Below are positions 1 to 7,930 of a DNA stretch of 64,000 nucleotides, piece by piece. The stretch lies in NCBI GenBank assembly GCA_018266575.1, contig JAFEAE010000014.1, positions 120,487 through 184,486 on the forward strand, read 5' to 3'. Within the stretch, counting starts at the first letter, position 1. Each line of letters begins with the position of its first letter. Source of the stretch: Bacteroidota bacterium (GTDB lineage: Bacteria; Bacteroidota; Bacteroidia; Chitinophagales; Chitinophagaceae). Under the pieces are notes generated by a model. That model had not been told where the DNA came from and made no database searches. It saw only the letters and a program-made list of their open reading frames with translations. Both the position numbers and the translations under genes were made by a program.

Positions 1-68
1 GGATCGCTGTTGAAGAAAAGAAAGAATATAAACGGTATTTGAAAAAGGCCAATAAAATAATTTCTTAG
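1..68 (+). CDS. 3' end of an unidentified gene (partial)
   Basis: Reading from base 3, the frame stays open for 21 codons to a TAG at 66-68. The other two forward frames meet a TGA at 11-13 and 40-42. The visible tail is rich in Lys and Glu, with no recognisable domain. The gene begins upstream of the window, so its function cannot be told. It ends about 60 bases before the start of the ABC operon. Confidence 0.4.
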   Translation, partial: IAVEEKKEYKRYLKKANKIIS

Positions 69-97
69 AAAAGATTTTTTTTAATTAGAAAAAGTTA

Positions 98-128
98 TAC
101 GTTTGTGTGTATTAATATACTAATACAC
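98..128 (+). promoter_or_regulatory. -7 box and GntR/YtrA-type operator of the ABC operon
   Basis: TACGTTTG at 98-105 fits the Bacteroidota -7 consensus TAnnTTTG. Directly downstream, 107-128 is a perfect palindrome with arms GTGTATTA and TAATACAC around six bases; it ends two bases before the ATG at 131. Long-spaced GTnTA/TAnAC arms are the type expected for YtrA-like GntR repressors, and such a regulator is the third gene of this operon (1750-2151). The position over the presumed transcription start suggests autorepression. The link between repressor and site is inferred. Confidence 0.7.
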
Positions 129-130
129 GT

Positions 131-964
131 ATGATTGAAATAGAAAATATTGATTTTTCCTACAGAAAAGGCCGCAATTTATTTAAGAGCCTCAGCCTCG
201 TTATGCAACCTGGACATATATACGGGCTACTTGGGAAAAACGGCGCAGGCAAATCCACGTTATTAAAAAATATTGCCGGACTTGTTTTCCCTCAAAAGGG
301 GAAATGTTATATCAACGGCAAAGACAGTTCCAAAAGATTTCTTTCTGTGCTACAACAACTCTATTTCATACCTGAGGAAATATTTGCTCCTGCGCTCACC
401 AGCGAACAGTTTGTCAGCAGCACATCCTATTTCTACCCGGAGTTTAACGCCGATGATTTTTATAAATACATTAAAATATTGGATGTGGACCCATCAGCTA
501 TAATGAGTAGCATGTCTTTCGGACAACAAAAAAAAGCAATCATCGCTTTCGGCCTTGCTACACACTGTAAAATCCTTATCCTTGATGAGCCAACGAACGG
601 GCTTGATATTCCATCGAAGATCCAGTTCAGGAAACTTATCGCTTCCGTTTTACAGGAAGATCAATGTATCATTATTTCTACTCACCAGGTCCGCGACCTG
701 GATAGCCTGATAGATTATTTATTGATACTCGACGATCAAAAAATAGTTGTACAAAATTCAATCGATGAGCTTACGGAAAAATTAGAGTTCGGTGTTTTCG
801 AAGATACCTCTGCTATGGAGGTGCTGTATGAAGAAAAAACAGTTGCGGGCAGCCATGCCATACTTAAAAACACAAAAAATAAATTCAGCAAAATAGACCT
901 GGAGCTTTTTTTTAACGGAGTAGTTGAAGGCAACCGTGAATTGATCAACGCATTAAAATCCTGA
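131..964 (+). CDS. ABC transporter ATP-binding protein
   Basis: A cytoplasmic ATPase subunit of 277 residues. Walker A is GKNGAGKST (about residues 36-44), the signature is a divergent SFGQQKK instead of LSGGQ, Walker B is ILILDEPTNGLD, and the switch His lies in ISTHQ. The last 70 residues are an accessory region with no motif I recognise. It opens the operon right after the palindrome at 107-128 and is followed after 5 bases by a permease, so the two probably form one exporter. An ATPase, a permease and a YtrA-type GntR repressor together resemble Gram-positive ytr loci, which respond to cell-wall stress; the substrate here is unknown. Confidence 0.9.
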   Translation: MIEIENIDFSYRKGRNLFKSLSLVMQPGHIYGLLGKNGAGKSTLLKNIAGLVFPQKGKCYINGKDSSKRFLSVLQQLYFIPEEIFAPALTSEQFVSSTSYFYPEFNADDFYKYIKILDVDPSAIMSSMSFGQQKKAIIAFGLATHCKILILDEPTNGLDIPSKIQFRKLIASVLQEDQCIIISTHQVRDLDSLIDYLLILDDQKIVVQNSIDELTEKLEFGVFEDTSAMEVLYEEKTVAGSHAILKNTKNKFSKIDLELFFNGVVEGNRELINALKS

Positions 965-969
965 AAGCA

Positions 970-1740
970 ATGAATGAACTATTTAATGGCAGGCGGTTTA
1001 TGAAGCTTTTTATTAAACACACTGCAGATCATTATAAGAATTACATAATGTCGCTGTTGGTGCTTGCGGGAGTAATGATCGTCGGAGGTTCATTCTTCGC
1101 ATATATGTTCCCGTGGTCAATAGATTTAGGTTTCCAGCAAGCCATGTTTGGTGCACTGTTATTGTTAGCTGGAACAATTTTTACAAGCACCATTTTCAGT
1201 GACCTGGGTGAAAAAAGAAAATCAATACCGATGCTTACTTTGCCGGCAACCCCGCTGGAAAAATTTTTGGTAGGTTGGGTATATTCTTACCTGTTGTTCA
1301 TCATTTTATTTACTGCCATTTTTTATATCGTACTATCTGTATTGTTGAATGTACAGTCATGGCATCATTACAATATGGAAATTCTACCGCTGTTCCAGGA
1401 AAAAAATTTCATTGTATTATTAATTTTTTCATTGTTACATGCGTTCACCATTTATGGTGCTATTCTTTTTGAAAAATGGCATTTCATTAAAACAGGTTTT
1501 ATTTTTTTTATTTTTTTCATAGTAATTGTTTTTCTAAACTCCATTCTTTTAAAGGGTTTGCTTGGGGCTGAAATTTTTCCTGCAATACCTTTTACACGTG
1601 TTGGTGTTGGCGTGAGGGGCGCTAGTTACCAGGTTATCGTTGATGCCAATAAATCAGCCTGGGTCATAATCATTATTGTAATGATAACTTTTTTATTCTG
1701 GGCTGCAGCTTATTTCAGGTTAAAAGAAAAACAGGTGTAA
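970..1740 (+). CDS. ABC-2-like permease subunit
   Basis: A 256-residue inner-membrane protein with about six hydrophobic segments, roughly at residues 28-48, 57-77, 105-130, 149-165, 175-195 and 232-250. No soluble domain is seen. It begins 5 bases after the ATPase gene and ends 9 bases before the GntR gene, so it is very probably the membrane partner of the ATPase at 131-964. No substrate can be read from the sequence. An in-frame ATG at 1000 would remove the first ten residues; the ATG at 970 is preferred because of the tight coupling. Confidence 0.8.
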   Translation: MNELFNGRRFMKLFIKHTADHYKNYIMSLLVLAGVMIVGGSFFAYMFPWSIDLGFQQAMFGALLLLAGTIFTSTIFSDLGEKRKSIPMLTLPATPLEKFLVGWVYSYLLFIILFTAIFYIVLSVLLNVQSWHHYNMEILPLFQEKNFIVLLIFSLLHAFTIYGAILFEKWHFIKTGFIFFIFFIVIVFLNSILLKGLLGAEIFPAIPFTRVGVGVRGASYQVIVDANKSAWVIIIIVMITFLFWAAAYFRLKEKQV

Positions 1741-1749
1741 ATACCAATT

Positions 1750-2151
1750 ATGGAATTCAAAGACAACGAAGCCATATATGTACAGATCGCATCGTTTGTG
1801 TGCGACAATATCCTGAGAGGGCGATGGCCTGAAGGAGAACGGATATTGTCCGTTCGCGACCTGGCAGTAGAATTACAGGTGAACCCGAATACGGTAATGC
1901 GTGCCTATGATTTTTTGCAAAGCCTTGATGTATTGTATAACAAACGTGGCCACGGATTATTTATAGCAGAAAACGGAATTGAAAAAGTAAAGAAATATTA
2001 CAAAAACAATTTTTTCGAGAACCATCTCCCTGAAGTTTTCAAAAACATGTATTTGCTCGAAATCTCTCCCGAAGAGATCGCAAAAAAATACAGTGAATTT
2101 GTAAAAGGAGAAAACCTGAAAAAGAAGGGCAATAAAAATGAGAACAAGTAA
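1750..2151 (+). CDS. GntR-family transcriptional regulator, YtrA type
   Basis: 133 residues. The N-terminal 75 residues form a winged helix-turn-helix with the GntR pattern (PEGERILSVRDLAVELQVNP, then NTVMRAYDFLQ and a GHGLFIAENG wing). Only a short helical tail of about 55 residues follows, with no UTRA, FadR-C or aminotransferase domain. This small architecture is that of YtrA-type repressors, which usually control ABC transporter operons. The gene lies inside such an operon and overlaps the next gene by 14 bases. The palindrome at 107-128 is the likely operator. Confidence 0.9.
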   Translation: MEFKDNEAIYVQIASFVCDNILRGRWPEGERILSVRDLAVELQVNPNTVMRAYDFLQSLDVLYNKRGHGLFIAENGIEKVKKYYKNNFFENHLPEVFKNMYLLEISPEEIAKKYSEFVKGENLKKKGNKNENK

Positions 2152-2881
2152 TAAAATCATTGCCGCTGCATTGTTGCTGTTTGCACTCAGCCTCGTGATC
2201 TATGATTACCAGGTGCTGGCTAAATATAAAACCAGCGACTATAAGAATCCTTATGTGAATTACATCGAAGCAAAAATTCAAGATAGCTTCAGGTGCATCC
2301 GGATCGACGCTGCATCTGTTGCATACGCCAGAATTGTGCAAGGGCCTTACAAAATTTTGATTGAACCCGGAGGAGCTGAATATGTGCGTGGTGAAGTAAA
2401 GAATGATACATTGATCATAAGCGCACGTTTCAAAGATTTTTTTTGGAATAATTATAATGAATGCATCGTCTATATTTCATGCCCGGTATTAAACGATCTG
2501 CAAACAGATGCAAATTATAAAGTAGGCGGCCAGGTTCGAACCGATTCTGTCGCAAGCATGGATATCAATTTTCATAGTACAACCATAGAAGGATTCTCCG
2601 GGAAAAATATTTCAATCCGTGCAGATCATGCAAGCAATATCCTCCTAAAAAATAATCGCATCAGCTCGATAAAGATCAATGCAGGTTTAAGTACAGGGAG
2701 CGGAAGCAATATTGTGATCGGAACAGGAAATGTATTCGACAGTTCGGATATCCATCTCCATTATAAAAGCAAACTATGGGTTCTTGATTCTTCAACTATA
2801 GGAAAGCTTAATTATCATATAGATGATGAAGGTTCATTAATTCTGGCCGGAAAAGCACAACAGTTTTTTTTAAAACATTAA
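2138..2881 (+). CDS. Membrane-anchored GIN-like (DUF2807-type) beta-helix protein
   Basis: 247 residues. An N-terminal hydrophobic segment (residues 8-28) would act as a signal anchor, placing the rest outside the cytoplasmic membrane. The remainder is rich in short beta strands with repeating patterns (ISIRADHASNILLKNN, SSIKINAGLSTGSGSN, SDIHLHYKSKLWVLDSS), as in the right-handed helices of the DUF2807 putative adhesin-head family that Bacteroidota often place next to GntR/ABC genes. The start overlaps the GntR gene by 14 bases, indicating translational coupling. Family membership is judged from pattern only; the function is unknown. Confidence 0.6.
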   Translation: MRTSNKIIAAALLLFALSLVIYDYQVLAKYKTSDYKNPYVNYIEAKIQDSFRCIRIDAASVAYARIVQGPYKILIEPGGAEYVRGEVKNDTLIISARFKDFFWNNYNECIVYISCPVLNDLQTDANYKVGGQVRTDSVASMDINFHSTTIEGFSGKNISIRADHASNILLKNNRISSIKINAGLSTGSGSNIVIGTGNVFDSSDIHLHYKSKLWVLDSSTIGKLNYHIDDEGSLILAGKAQQFFLKH

Positions 2882-2893
2882 ACTAATTATACC

Positions 2894-3781
2894 ATGAAAT
2901 TAAAAATTGAATCACTTTCAAAAACATATTCAGGAAAGGTGCAGGCACTCAAAAATGTATCGCTCTCCTTATCGAATGGAATGTTCGGCTTACTTGGGCC
3001 AAATGGCGCAGGCAAGTCAACATTAATGCGCACGATCGCTACATTGCAGGAAGCTGATCATGGCGAGATTTATTTGGATGAGATCAATGTTTTAAAAAAT
3101 AAAAAAGAAGTGCGCCAACTTCTCGGTTACCTGCCGCAGGAGTTTGGAGTATATCCGAAAATATCTGCAGAGCGGATGCTTGATCACATCGCTCAACTTA
3201 AAGGGGTACAACAGCAAGGCGAACGAAAAGATATTGTGCAAGGGCTTTTACAAAAAGTGAATTTGTATAAGGAACGCAAAAAAAATCTCGGTACTTATTC
3301 CGGCGGAATGAAACAACGTTTTGGAATTGCACAGGCATTGGTGGGCAATCCAAAACTGATCATTGTTGATGAACCCACTGCAGGCCTTGATCCGGCAGAA
3401 AGAAACCGCTTTTATAATTTGCTCAGCCAACTGGGAGAAAATACCATTGTTATTTTGTCGACACATATCGTAGAAGACGTGAGCACTCTTTGCTCAAACT
3501 TTGCCATCATCTCATCAGGTGAAGTATTATATGCAGGGGATCCTGAGAATGCAGTAAACAGCCTTGATGGCAAAATATTTTCCAAAGCAATCAATCAATC
3601 AGAAATCGTTTTTTATCAACAGGAATATAAAGTGATCTCGACACAACTCAAGAGCGGGAAACTGCATATCCGGGTCATTCATGAATCCGATCCGGGAAAT
3701 GATTTTACAGCCAGTACGCCATCTCTTGAAGATGTCTATTTCACTCATGTGTCAAATACTTCTGATTTTATCAATATGTAA
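2894..3781 (+). CDS. ABC transporter ATP-binding protein
   Basis: A 295-residue ATPase with all motifs intact: Walker A GPNGAGKST (about residues 35-43), Q-loop in YLPQEFGVYP, signature YSGGMKQRFGIAQAL, Walker B LIIVDEPTAGLDP and switch His in STHIVED. The last 75 residues form the accessory C-terminal domain common in ABC-2 drug/lipid exporters. It follows the GIN-like gene by 12 bases. Its stop is 16 bases before the ATG of the large permease/M1 fusion, which is its likely membrane partner. Confidence 0.93.
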   Translation: MKLKIESLSKTYSGKVQALKNVSLSLSNGMFGLLGPNGAGKSTLMRTIATLQEADHGEIYLDEINVLKNKKEVRQLLGYLPQEFGVYPKISAERMLDHIAQLKGVQQQGERKDIVQGLLQKVNLYKERKKNLGTYSGGMKQRFGIAQALVGNPKLIIVDEPTAGLDPAERNRFYNLLSQLGENTIVILSTHIVEDVSTLCSNFAIISSGEVLYAGDPENAVNSLDGKIFSKAINQSEIVFYQQEYKVISTQLKSGKLHIRVIHESDPGNDFTASTPSLEDVYFTHVSNTSDFINM

Positions 3782-3797
3782 CTTCAAATTATTTCCT

Positions 3798-6700
3798 ATG
3801 TTTTTTAAAATCTTTTCTTTTGAAGTGGGTAACCGCTTCAGAAGGCCGGCTATTTACTTGTATTTTCTTGCAGTATTGATCTTTACTGCAGGATCTTTTG
3901 CAACAGGATCACTTCCTGTTGGAGAAAAAGAACATATTAATTCACCCATCCTGATCGCATTCTGGTGTGCAGCGATAACGCTGATGATGATGCTGGTCAG
4001 TTCATCAGTGATGGGCACAGCACTTTTCCGCGATATCGAATACAATACAAAAGATTATTACCTCACTTATCCTATTACCAAAGCCGGATATTTTTGGGGA
4101 AGATATTTTGGTGCATTTACTGCGATGCTCTTCATCGCAAGTGCAATTCTTATCGGGATTTACACCGGAACAAAACTTGGCCCGATGATGGGATGGAGAT
4201 TAGCAGAACAATATGGGCCAAATAACCCGATCTACTATCTGCATGCATTTGCATTTATTGCTTTGCCAAATATTTTTTTTGCAGCTTCTTTATTTTTCGG
4301 GCTTGTTGCAGTAACCAGGAATATAAAAGTGATCTACTTTGGGGGTATCATACTTTTTCTTTTTTATTTTATCTCCATCTTCTTTTTTAATCATACCAAT
4401 AACGTAACCGTTATTACGATTGCAGATCCATTCGGAGTTAACTATGTACGGATGACCAGCAACAATTCAAATTCCATCCAACAAAATACGCAACTGATTC
4501 CTGTAAGCGGGGCATTTCTGATCAACAGGATTTTGTGGACCGGGTTAGGCTTGATTATTTTACTTGCAACCTATTTTCGTTTCAGCTTCGAAAAATTCTT
4601 TAGTGGGAAAAGAGATCATGCTGCTATTGATGAGCAGTCTCCAAAAACAACTGCAGTGTTACGGCCCCCAACGATCAGCTTTGAAAAACCATATAGCCGG
4701 AAAACGTTAATCAATCTCACAAAAATTGAATTATTGAACATTTTGCGTGACAACTATTTCAGGTTGATCGTGCTCATCGGCGGCCTTTTCCTTGGATTTG
4801 TATTCTGGCTGGGAAACCGGAATTATGGTGTTGAGGATTACCCGAGGACAGTGATATTACTGGCGATCTTCAATGATGTATTTCCTTTCTTCATTTTCTT
4901 CATCCTGATGTTCTATACCGGTGAAACCCTACACCGCGACCGGGCCACCAGGTATGCTTTCATCAATGATGCATTACCACCTGCAAATTGGGTAATGAAC
5001 GGATCCAAATTAATCACCCTGTTGTTTCTTGCCGCAGGTTTGAGTTTTATTCCATTTGCAGTTGGAATCACGGTTCAATTACTAAAAGGTTATTATAATG
5101 TAAATCTGCATGCATACGCAACGTATATTTTCCTAATGCTTTTGCCGAGGCTACTTGAAATGGTTGTCTTTTGTTACGTATTACATGTGCTCATTCATAA
5201 CAAATTTGTGGCGCATGCCGTTGGCGTTACAATTTGGGTAGGCATCTTTTTTATCAGGGAAACAGGAATTTTTAATTACAATCTGCTTTTATATTCATAC
5301 ACACCAAATGTCGGTATCTCCGACATGGATGGAATCGGGCACATGGCGACTCCTATCGCATGGTTTAATATATACTGGACTTTATTCGCTGCTATATTAA
5401 TAATCATTGCTGCTTTATTTTACTATCGTGGTGTTGGCCTTTCTTTTAAGGAGCGGATAAAATTAACAGCAGAACGCTTTGATAAAAAAACAAGGCTGTT
5501 CTTGTTTGCACTTTTATTTTTATTTCTCCCGGCCGCAGGTTATATATACTACAATGTCAGTTATCTGAACAATTTTTTACTGAAATCCGAAAATGAAGAA
5601 CGGGCCATACTCTATGAAAGAACATTAAAACACTACGATAGCCTGCCATTGCCCAAAATTATTGCAGCTAAAATGTCAATTGATATATATCCTGAAGAAA
5701 AAAAAGAATTTACCAAAGCATTTATTACCGTTGTTAATACAACAACTAAAAATATTTCTCAGATTCTATTTGACGGGGACGAACTCTCTGATTTTTCAAT
5801 AAAGAATAACGGGGAGAATGTACCCTATACATCCCCGTTAGTTTACCACCGGGGTTTGTTTAATTGGTTCAGGCCTGAAAAAGACACTGCAGCTTTCAGG
5901 CTTTATACATTTACCAAACCTTTATTACCCGGCGATACAACCGTTCTTGAAATCAATTCATCTGTTGTTCACCTTGGTTTTGCGAATGATATGTATGCTA
6001 ACAACTTGCTTAATAATGGTACATTTTTTAATGGAGGCATGCCCGGGTTTGGTTATGATGATGACGACGAAATAAACAGCCCCTATGTGAGGAAGAAAAA
6101 TAATCTGCCGGAAAAAAAAGAAGAAGACATTAAACAAGATGATCCGGCTGGCATAGCAACGTTGAAAGCTGGTAATGTTGCAAACCTTGCTACGACGGAT
6201 GTTACCATCAGTACATCCGCCGAACAGGTAGCAATCGCTCCCGGAAAACTTGTTAACCATTGGAAAAGCAATGGTAGAAATTTTTATCATTACGTCCAGG
6301 ATAATCCCGGTTTATATCCGCCATTTGGTATTATCTCTGCCGCGCTGGAAGAAACAAAAGATAGTATACAACTCGGCCACCAGGTGAACATTGATATTTT
6401 TCATTTGAAAAAACATTCAGCAAACCTGGCCCGGTATATAGAGGCGTATAAAAACGGGCTGGATTATTGCAGCAAGCAATTTGGGCCGTATCCTTATGAT
6501 AAGATCAGCCTTATCGAGACTTCTATATACGGCCCCTGGGAAGCTTCGATGCCTACAATGGATACATACTCCGAGAATAATTCATGGAATGCACACTTTA
6601 CAGGACCTGATCAATTTGATTTTGTTTATTTCAATACATCCCGGCTTCTTGCACAACAATGGTGGCGTTTCCAGGTTGCACCTAATAATACAGTCGGCTC

Positions 6701-7436
6701 CCTGGTAATACCTGAAGGTTTATCAAATTATACTGCTTTAATGCTTGCAGAAAAAAAATATGGTGAAGCTAATATCCGGGGAGCAATATTGAATCAGTTG
6801 TGGTTTTATTTATTCGTCAGGTATAGGATGGAAGAAAAGGAACACCCGCTTTTATACGCCAACGAATGGTTTGAATGGGGAGGCAAAGCAAGTGTTGCAC
6901 TATATGGATTAAAATGCCTGATTGGTGAAGATAGCCTCAATAATGCATTACGGGAATTCAAAAACAAGTATGCATTTAAAAACCAACCACCATATCCCGG
7001 GGCAAATAATTTACTCGACTGCCTCGAAGAACACGTTCCCGATTCACTAAAATATTTCCTGGATGATACATGGAAAAAAATAACCTTTTATAACAACAGT
7101 ATAAATTCAGTACATGTTGAGCCCACTGCCAATAAAAATGAATTCAAGGTAGCGATTGATTTTTCCATTGATAAGATTTGGGTCAATGATAAAAAGGATG
7201 AAATTGATGCAACGAACATGAACGACTATATTGATATAGGAATATTTGGAGAACAAACAAAGGACGCTACTGGCAGGCTGCAAAGTAACCCATTGTATTT
7301 GCACCAATACCAATTCAAACATGGCCAACATAAGTTAAGCATTATTGTGAAGGGAAAACCAATAAGTGCCGGCGTAGATCCCTATTCAAAATTGATAGAC
7401 AGGAATCCAAATGACAATCTAAAGTCAATAGAATAG
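3798..7436 (+). CDS. ABC-2 permease fused to a degenerate M1 aminopeptidase domain
   Basis: 1212 residues from the ATG at 3798; an upstream in-frame start at 3681 would overlap the ATPase gene by 100 bases and is not preferred. The first 620 residues carry about twelve membrane segments in two ABC-2-like sets, and the rest is a large extracytoplasmic region resembling M1 metallopeptidases. Where the family has HELAHQWW, this protein reads RLLAQQWW (residues 949-956): both zinc-binding His and the catalytic Glu are missing. The downstream Glu survives (PEGLSNY, about 973). The GxMEN exopeptidase motif is also unrecognisable (PWEASMP). The domain therefore probably binds but does not cleave. 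It is the last gene of the operon and the likely partner of the ATPase at 2894-3781. Confidence 0.85.
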   Translation: MFFKIFSFEVGNRFRRPAIYLYFLAVLIFTAGSFATGSLPVGEKEHINSPILIAFWCAAITLMMMLVSSSVMGTALFRDIEYNTKDYYLTYPITKAGYFWGRYFGAFTAMLFIASAILIGIYTGTKLGPMMGWRLAEQYGPNNPIYYLHAFAFIALPNIFFAASLFFGLVAVTRNIKVIYFGGIILFLFYFISIFFFNHTNNVTVITIADPFGVNYVRMTSNNSNSIQQNTQLIPVSGAFLINRILWTGLGLIILLATYFRFSFEKFFSGKRDHAAIDEQSPKTTAVLRPPTISFEKPYSRKTLINLTKIELLNILRDNYFRLIVLIGGLFLGFVFWLGNRNYGVEDYPRTVILLAIFNDVFPFFIFFILMFYTGETLHRDRATRYAFINDALPPANWVMNGSKLITLLFLAAGLSFIPFAVGITVQLLKGYYNVNLHAYATYIFLMLLPRLLEMVVFCYVLHVLIHNKFVAHAVGVTIWVGIFFIRETGIFNYNLLLYSYTPNVGISDMDGIGHMATPIAWFNIYWTLFAAILIIIAALFYYRGVGLSFKERIKLTAERFDKKTRLFLFALLFLFLPAAGYIYYNVSYLNNFLLKSENEERAILYERTLKHYDSLPLPKIIAAKMSIDIYPEEKKEFTKAFITVVNTTTKNISQILFDGDELSDFSIKNNGENVPYTSPLVYHRGLFNWFRPEKDTAAFRLYTFTKPLLPGDTTVLEINSSVVHLGFANDMYANNLLNNGTFFNGGMPGFGYDDDDEINSPYVRKKNNLPEKKEEDIKQDDPAGIATLKAGNVANLATTDVTISTSAEQVAIAPGKLVNHWKSNGRNFYHYVQDNPGLYPPFGIISAALEETKDSIQLGHQVNIDIFHLKKHSANLARYIEAYKNGLDYCSKQFGPYPYDKISLIETSIYGPWEASMPTMDTYSENNSWNAHFTGPDQFDFVYFNTSRLLAQQWWRFQVAPNNTVGSLVIPEGLSNYTALMLAEKKYGEANIRGAILNQLWFYLFVRYRMEEKEHPLLYANEWFEWGGKASVALYGLKCLIGEDSLNNALREFKNKYAFKNQPPYPGANNLLDCLEEHVPDSLKYFLDDTWKKITFYNNSINSVHVEPTANKNEFKVAIDFSIDKIWVNDKKDEIDATNMNDYIDIGIFGEQTKDATGRLQSNPLYLHQYQFKHGQHKLSIIVKGKPISAGVDPYSKLIDRNPNDNLKSIE

Positions 7437-7514
7437 CATCAAATCAATTCCGAATAATAAACGGGGTGGGCCTTTTTTTCTTAACAGTTATTTGGGGTTT
7501 TCTAAAAAAATGTT

Positions 7515-7562
7515 TTTGATAAACTACAAATATAGTTTTACATTTGAACTATAAATATAGTT
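7515..7562 (+). promoter_or_regulatory. blaI/blaR1 promoter with two operator palindromes
   Basis: TTTG at 7515-7518, a 20-base spacer and TACATTTG at 7539-7546 fit the Bacteroidota -33/-7 promoter. Between the boxes lies a palindrome with arms AAACTA and TAGTTT (7521-7538). After the -7 box is a second with arms AACTA and TAGTT (7547-7562), ending two bases before the ATG at 7565. Both share a core CTAyAAATATAG. BlaI/MecI dimers bind palindromes of this size and block their own promoters, so autorepression by the following gene is the natural reading. Confidence 0.75.
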
Positions 7563-7564
7563 TA

Positions 7565-7927
7565 ATGAAAACATTAACAAAAGCTGAAGAACAGATCATG
7601 AAAGTTTTGTGGCAACTCGGAGAAGGGCTACTGATGGAAATTGTAGAAGCTATGCCTGATCCGCAACCGCACAAAAATACTGTTGCAACTATATTGAAAA
7701 CACTCGTTGACAAAGAGTTTGTTAAAATTGAAAATGTTGGAAGGGTCCATCGTTATCATCCTGCGGTTTCAAAAGAACAATATTCAAACAATTCATTGTC
7801 AACCATTGCAAAAGGATACTTCGGAAATTCATTTAGCAACGTAGTTTCCTTTCTGGTAGATGAAAAAAAATTATCTGTCAGGGATCTTGAGCTTTTGCTG
7901 AAGCAATTGAAGAAAACTAAAAAATAA
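7565..7927 (+). CDS. blaI: BlaI/MecI/CopY-family transcriptional repressor
   Basis: 120 residues from the ATG at 7565. A TTG seven codons upstream is also in frame but lies inside the second operator palindrome. The N-terminal winged helix shows the family pattern (LTKAEEQIMKVLWQLGEG, then PHKNTVATILKTLVDKEFV), followed by a C-terminal dimerisation segment with YFGNSFSNVVSFLVDE. Such repressors are inactivated when the partner sensor protease is triggered. The partner, a BlaR1-like gene, starts 3 bases after the stop. The regulated function beyond this pair is unknown. Confidence 0.9.
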   Translation: MKTLTKAEEQIMKVLWQLGEGLLMEIVEAMPDPQPHKNTVATILKTLVDKEFVKIENVGRVHRYHPAVSKEQYSNNSLSTIAKGYFGNSFSNVVSFLVDEKKLSVRDLELLLKQLKKTKK

Positions 7928-7930
7928 TAT

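Noticed and set aside
3681..3797. Upstream start for the permease/M1 fusion
   Set aside because: It would overlap the ATPase gene by 100 bases, and the added residues are an out-of-frame copy of that gene; the ATG at 3798 begins the first membrane helix region.
7544..7564. TTG start for the BlaI gene
   Set aside because: It lies inside the second operator palindrome; the ATG at 7565 fits the family N terminus.
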